Of a stretch of DNA of 64,000 bases, positions 59,686-64,000 are shown one piece after another. Source of the stretch: an uncultured Pelagibacteraceae bacterium (GTDB lineage: Bacteria; Pseudomonadota; Alphaproteobacteria; Pelagibacterales; Pelagibacteraceae). Position 1 is the stretch's first letter; each line of letters starts with the position of its first letter. The stretch is from NCBI GenBank assembly GCA_902576335.1, contig CACGVC010000003.1:21001-85000 (forward strand), given 5' to 3'. The position numbers were made by a program, and so were the translations under genes. Below the pieces are notes generated by a model. The model ran no database searches and was not told the origin of the DNA. It saw only the letters and a list, made by a program, of their open reading frames with translations.

Positions 59686-60615
59686 TTATTTTTTTAAATT
59701 GTAAATCTTTTTCAGAATTATTTCTTCTGATATTCCATGTTTTTTTAACAATGAAGCTTGCGATCCGTAATCATTTAAAAATTTATCTTTTAGAGAAAAA
59801 TTAATTAAATTTCCATCATATTTATAGCGATAAGCCTCTTCTCTTAAAATTGAACCTAGCCCTCCTATTTCTGAATGATCTTCAATGGATATAATAGTTT
59901 TATAACTTTTACAAATTTTCTTGAAAGTTTTTGAGTCAAATGGTTTCAATGTATGACTAGAATAAATTGATGGTATTATTTTTTGTTTTTTTAAAGTATT
60001 TGAAATATTAAAGCTCATTTTAATTAATATTCCATGACTTATTAAACAGATACTTTTTCCTTTCTGTATTGTCCTAATTTTTGCAAATTTCCATTTATCA
60101 TCTGCTTTGGTTGTAAAATTTTTTTCACCTGATTTTCCTAATCTCAGATATATAGTTTCTTTTTTTTTATTTTTAACGCAATATGACACTGCACTTTTCA
60201 TTTCTGCTGGATCAGAAGGAGAAATAATATTTAAATTTGGAACACTTCTACAAATTGAAATATCTTCTTGACTCATATGGGTGCCACCCAAATTATTATA
60301 AATAGTGCCTGCACCCATCCCAACAACAGTAACTGGTAAATTTTGATAACAAAAATTATCTCTAATCATTTCAAATGGTCTATATAAAGAAAAAGTTGCA
60401 ATTGTATAAGTAAATACTTTTTTACCCTTCATGGCAAGACCTGCTGCAATACCAATCATTGACTGTTCAGAAACACCAACGTTAATAAATCTATTTGGAA
60501 ATTTTTTCCTAAATTTAAGCATGCTCCCCGCTGGAGAAATATCAGCTACAACAATATATATATTATTATCTTTTAAAGCTTCTCGGTAAAGTTGATCTGA
60601 AAATGCATCTCTCAT
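59686..60615 (-). CDS. Transketolase-like, C-terminal subunit
   Basis: RFINVGVSEQSMIGIAAGLAMKG, GTHMSQEDISICRSVPNLNIISPSDPAE. Confidence 0.92.
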   Translation of the reverse strand: MRDAFSDQLYREALKDNNIYIVVADISPAGSMLKFRKKFPNRFINVGVSEQSMIGIAAGLAMKGKKVFTYTIATFSLYRPFEMIRDNFCYQNLPVTVVGMGAGTIYNNLGGTHMSQEDISICRSVPNLNIISPSDPAEMKSAVSYCVKNKKKETIYLRLGKSGEKNFTTKADDKWKFAKIRTIQKGKSICLISHGILIKMSFNISNTLKKQKIIPSIYSSHTLKPFDSKTFKKICKSYKTIISIEDHSEIGGLGSILREEAYRYKYDGNLINFSLKDKFLNDYGSQASLLKKHGISEEIILKKIYNLKK

Positions 60616-61407
60616 TTATAGGTTACCTAAATTTTTTAATTCGTTCATAGCAATTGAAAATTCATCCTTTGATGGAGATCTATAATGCCATATAGGATTA
60701 TTTTGCATAAAACTAATTGGGTACCCTTTAATTGTTTTGGCAACTAAACAAAAAGGCTTCTTTTTATCTCTGTTTAAAATGGATTTGACTATTTCTTTTG
60801 TATTATGTCCATCACATATTTTTGAATCCCATCCAAAATTTATAAATTTCCTATCTATCGGATAAATTGATGGAGTTAAAATTGAAGACCGCTCTAAACT
60901 CTGAAGATCATTATTATCAATAATCGCTATAATATTTTTTAAATTTAAGTTTCTAATTGCCATGATCGCTTCCCAAGTGGAACCTTCTTGTAACTCGCCG
61001 TCGCTTAAAACTACATAAACGTTTTTTTTTCTATTGCTTAGAGCGAAACCTGCCGCCATAGACAATCCTTGACCTAAAGAACCTGTTGATGCATTCAAAC
61101 CTTCATTCTTTACTTCAGGGTGAACGCCTAACTTTCCATTTGATTTAGAGTATTTTCTTAAATCGTTTTCACTTAAAACTTTCAAATCTTTTAGAATAAC
61201 ATACTGGAGTGCTGAGCAATGACCTTTTGATAATATAAAGTTTTCTCTCTCATTTTTTTTCATTAATATATTATAAATAGCATCCAAAATCTCAGTTGAC
61301 GAAAAGGTTCCACCTAAATGGATTGCACTAACTCTTTGTGACATTTCTAATAGTTTGACCCTATAATTAATGCATCTTCTTTTTGCTATCGAAATTAATT
61401 TATTCAT
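60616..61407 (-). CDS. Transketolase-like, N-terminal (TPP-binding) subunit
   Basis: FILSKGHCSALQYVIL, STGSLGQGLSMAAGFAL, VVLSDGELQEGSTWEAIMAIRNLNLKNIIAIIDNN. Confidence 0.92.
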   Translation of the reverse strand: MNKLISIAKRRCINYRVKLLEMSQRVSAIHLGGTFSSTEILDAIYNILMKKNERENFILSKGHCSALQYVILKDLKVLSENDLRKYSKSNGKLGVHPEVKNEGLNASTGSLGQGLSMAAGFALSNRKKNVYVVLSDGELQEGSTWEAIMAIRNLNLKNIIAIIDNNDLQSLERSSILTPSIYPIDRKFINFGWDSKICDGHNTKEIVKSILNRDKKKPFCLVAKTIKGYPISFMQNNPIWHYRSPSKDEFSIAMNELKNLGNL

Positions 61408-62909
61408 TAAATATTTAAAATAGACTCTACAGCTTTTAATAGTTCTTTTTTATCTGGAACTTTAGAATTTCCAAAATTTTTTGAATGTAATCCGGCATAT
61501 ATATTTCCTAAAAATGGGACTATTTCATCATCAAATCCTAAATTTACCAAAAAAGAGGTCATAATAAAATAGGCATCTCCACATCCTGTTGTATCAGTTG
61601 GATTTTGATAAAAATTAGGACAGTAAAAAAGTTTATTTTTTTTATTTACAAAAAGACTTCCTCTGTGGCCTAACGTAACTGACATTGGAGATAATCTTTT
61701 TTTAATAATTAAATTTTTAATTTCATTGAAAGAGGTAATTTTTTTTTTAAAATTCAACTGAAATTCCTTTAGATTTATTGATAAGTAAGAAAACTTTTTA
61801 TATTTATCAAAAAGGTTAAATCCATAATTATTAGAATTTGATTGAACATTTAAGTATAGATTATTTCCTTTAAAATATTTTTTAGAAATATTTTCATCTA
61901 TCAACCCGAGTCCAAAATCAAGTAAAAAAACTGGATAATTTCTCTTATAAGATTGAATTTTATTTATAAATTTTTTGTACTGTTTGACTGCAGGTTTAAA
62001 TTCGTTTAAATCATTAACTTGAAAGATCTTGTTATTTCTTACTTTTGTAACAAATCTTGTTTTAATAGGAATTTCAAAATTAATATCTGATGAAACAATA
62101 TTTATTTTTTTACTTATTTTAGATAGTATTTTTCGATTAATATTTTTTTTTTTTGTGGGTAACAAATATAAAATATTTTTTGAGAAATTAGACATCATGT
62201 TTCCAGCAGCGATAGTGCCTCCAGCATGAATATCCTCTTTTATAAAGTTACTTGTAATTATCGGAGACTTGGTAGCTGTACCAATTACGTCTATATATTT
62301 GTAAATATCTAAAATTGGCTCACCAGTTAGTATAATTTTTTTATTATTAATTGAATTAATTGTCTTGGTTATTATTTCATTTGAATATTTTTTATTTATT
62401 TTTTTTAATAATTCTAGTGTATTTTTATCTAATTTACTAAAATGATTATTTAAAATTTTAGTTGAACTATATTTAATACCTTTTGTAAAAAATATTTTAG
62501 TTTTATTTTTTTTACATGCATTTTTTTCTTTAACTAAGTTTTTATCATTTTTTTTATTAATATAATCAGCGCCTTTAATGTAAAAATCTGGTTTAAAAAG
62601 ATTTAATGCTTCTTCCCCAGTTTCAGAGTTTGAAATATATACATAATCAACATATTTGATACTTGATAAAAATTTAGCTCTTTCATTAGATTTAAAAAAT
62701 GGTTGTGACGGCCCTTTATTAATAAAATCATCTGAAGTAATACTTACTAGCAAAATATCACAAATTTTTTTTGCTTCTCTAAAGTGATTTGTATGTCCAA
62801 GGTGTAAAATATCAAATACTCCATGACATAATCCTACAATCTTTTTTTTAAATTTTAATTTAAAATAATTATAGTTTTCTTTTCTAATAATATTTTCTGT
62901 TAAATTCAT
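61407..62909 (-). CDS. Bifunctional HldE-like enzyme with swapped domain order: N-terminal cytidylyltransferase, C-terminal PfkB/ribokinase-like
   Basis: N-term GLCHGVFDILHLGHTNHFREAKK and YIKGADY; C-term AGGTIAAGNMMSNF, NPTDTTGCGDAYFIMTSFLVNLG. Confidence 0.88.
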   Translation of the reverse strand: MNLTENIIRKENYNYFKLKFKKKIVGLCHGVFDILHLGHTNHFREAKKICDILLVSITSDDFINKGPSQPFFKSNERAKFLSSIKYVDYVYISNSETGEEALNLFKPDFYIKGADYINKKNDKNLVKEKNACKKNKTKIFFTKGIKYSSTKILNNHFSKLDKNTLELLKKINKKYSNEIITKTINSINNKKIILTGEPILDIYKYIDVIGTATKSPIITSNFIKEDIHAGGTIAAGNMMSNFSKNILYLLPTKKKNINRKILSKISKKINIVSSDINFEIPIKTRFVTKVRNNKIFQVNDLNEFKPAVKQYKKFINKIQSYKRNYPVFLLDFGLGLIDENISKKYFKGNNLYLNVQSNSNNYGFNLFDKYKKFSYLSINLKEFQLNFKKKITSFNEIKNLIIKKRLSPMSVTLGHRGSLFVNKKNKLFYCPNFYQNPTDTTGCGDAYFIMTSFLVNLGFDDEIVPFLGNIYAGLHSKNFGNSKVPDKKELLKAVESILNI

Positions 62910-62933
62910 AAAGATTTATCTAAATAAACATTT

Positions 62934-62964
62934 TTGATTATTAATTTTTATATACTGATATAAT
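62934..62964 (+). promoter_or_regulatory. Candidate sigma70 promoter with extended -10
   Basis: TTGATT (62934-62939), 19-nt spacer, TGaTATAAT (-10 at 62959-62964), upstream of the ORF at 63088; region is very AT-rich. Confidence 0.35.
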
Positions 62965-63087
62965 GTTAAATATTTGTTATTAGATAATAAATTATTAACA
63001 AAATACACAATTTGAAATTAATATATATATAAAAATTCTTATTTTTTGTATATTAAATATTTTTTTAATAAAAATTCAAAAAAAAAT

Positions 63088-64000
63088 ATGAATATTATAG
63101 TTTTAGGTGGTTGTGGTTATATTGGTTCAGTTTTGGTAAATGAACTACTAAAACAAAATCATAAAGTTTTAGTTATTGACACTCAATGGTTTGGTAACTA
63201 TTTAAAACCACATAAAAAGCTAAAGATACTTAAAAGCGATATAAGAAATTTAAAAAATATTAAATTCAAAGGATTTGACTCTATAATACATTTGGCAAAT
63301 ATCGCAAATGATCCAGCATCTGAACTTAATCCCAATTTGTCTTGGGAAGTTAATGTTTTATCTACTTATCAAATAATTGAAAAAGCAATAAATGAAGGTG
63401 TAAAGAAATTTATATATTCAAGTTCTGGTAGTGTCTATGGTATTAAAAAAGAGAGAAAAGTTACTGAAAAACTTCCGCCTTTTCCTCTTTCTATTTACAA
63501 CAAAACAAAAATGATTGCTGAAAGAGTTCTTTTAAGTTTCAAAGATAAAATTGATATCCAAATAATACGACCTGCAACAGTTTGTGGACTCTCCTCCCGA
63601 ATGAGGCTGGATGTTTCTGTAAATTTACTATCAATTCAAGCACTAGAAAAAGGTGTGATTACGATTTTAGGTGGCAAACAAAAAAGACCCAACATACATA
63701 TAAGAGATCTAGTTGATGTCTTCATTCATTTCCTCGATAATAAAGTTAAAAATGGAATATATAATGCTGGATTTGAAAATTTAAGTATTTTAAAAATTGG
63801 AAAAACAATTCAAAAAAAAATTGATTGTAAAATACAGATTAAAAAAGATAATGACTCTAGATCATATAATTTAGACTCTACAAAATTATTAAATACGGGT
63901 TTTTTGCCAAAATATTCAATTGTTGACGCAATAGATGAAATCAAGTTGTCGTTTTCAAAAAAAAAATTATATTCTAGACCACAATGGTATTCTGTTAAAT
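63088..64000 (+). CDS. NAD-dependent epimerase/dehydratase (truncated at window edge; not in ORF track)
   Basis: Manual translation MNIIVLGGCGYIGSVLVNELLKQNHKVLVIDTQWFGNY...YSSSGSVYG; open to the end. Confidence 0.85.
   Translation, partial: MNIIVLGGCGYIGSVLVNELLKQNHKVLVIDTQWFGNYLKPHKKLKILKSDIRNLKNIKFKGFDSIIHLANIANDPASELNPNLSWEVNVLSTYQIIEKAINEGVKKFIYSSSGSVYGIKKERKVTEKLPPFPLSIYNKTKMIAERVLLSFKDKIDIQIIRPATVCGLSSRMRLDVSVNLLSIQALEKGVITILGGKQKRPNIHIRDLVDVFIHFLDNKVKNGIYNAGFENLSILKIGKTIQKKIDCKIQIKKDNDSRSYNLDSTKLLNTGFLPKYSIVDAIDEIKLSFSKKKLYSRPQWYSVK

Noticed and set aside
46386-62229. ORFs 46386-46574, 49223-49480, 51286-51480, 53118-53300, 55911-56126, 62029-62229
   Set aside because: Antisense to motif-supported genes.
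21633-63000. Long poly-A/poly-T tracts as phase-variation switches
   Set aside because: Tracts are everywhere in this AT-rich sequence and the reading frames are intact; nothing marks any tract as a switch without population data.

Overview
AT-rich, gene-dense window that looks like a Pelagibacterales (SAR11) alphaproteobacterial chromosome; this is inferred from gene content, gene order and composition, with no database search. The left third (about 1-21 kb) is conserved core: pal-tolB-tolA-tolR-tolQ, a RuvC-like gene, yebC, a metallophosphoesterase, 5-FTHF cyclo-ligase, zapA, tkt-gap-pgk-fba, thiE-efp-suhB-rpmE-DUF1013-rpsU, an initiator tRNA-Met, a transaldolase, pntB/pntA2/pntA1, an aa3-type COX subunit IV, rpmJ, two epimerases, and a 5S rRNA on the minus strand. 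From the 5S rRNA to the right edge (about 21-64 kb) lies a large surface-glycan island. It holds glycosyltransferases, two DegT aminotransferases, a UbiA/GT-C module, Wzx/Wzy/ligase-like membrane proteins, a PNPT initiator, the GDP-fucose pathway with a GT11 enzyme, a PglK-like ABC exporter, a NeuB/NeuA-like pair, a radical SAM/SPASM enzyme, an NTP-transferase/APH fusion, a SIS isomerase, a PEtN-transferase-like/GDPD-like fusion, FkbM, a split transketolase and a domain-swapped HldE-like enzyme. The layout matches the SAR11 hypervariable region 2, where 5S is separated from 16S-23S. The most unusual items are: (i) the PEtN-transferase-like/GDPD-like fusion; (ii) the reversed cytidylyltransferase-kinase next to a split transketolase; (iii) a perfect palindrome that encodes the C-termini of two convergent genes; (iv) a phage-type RuvC at the ruvC locus with no ruvAB beside it; (v) a possible AUU start for rpsU.
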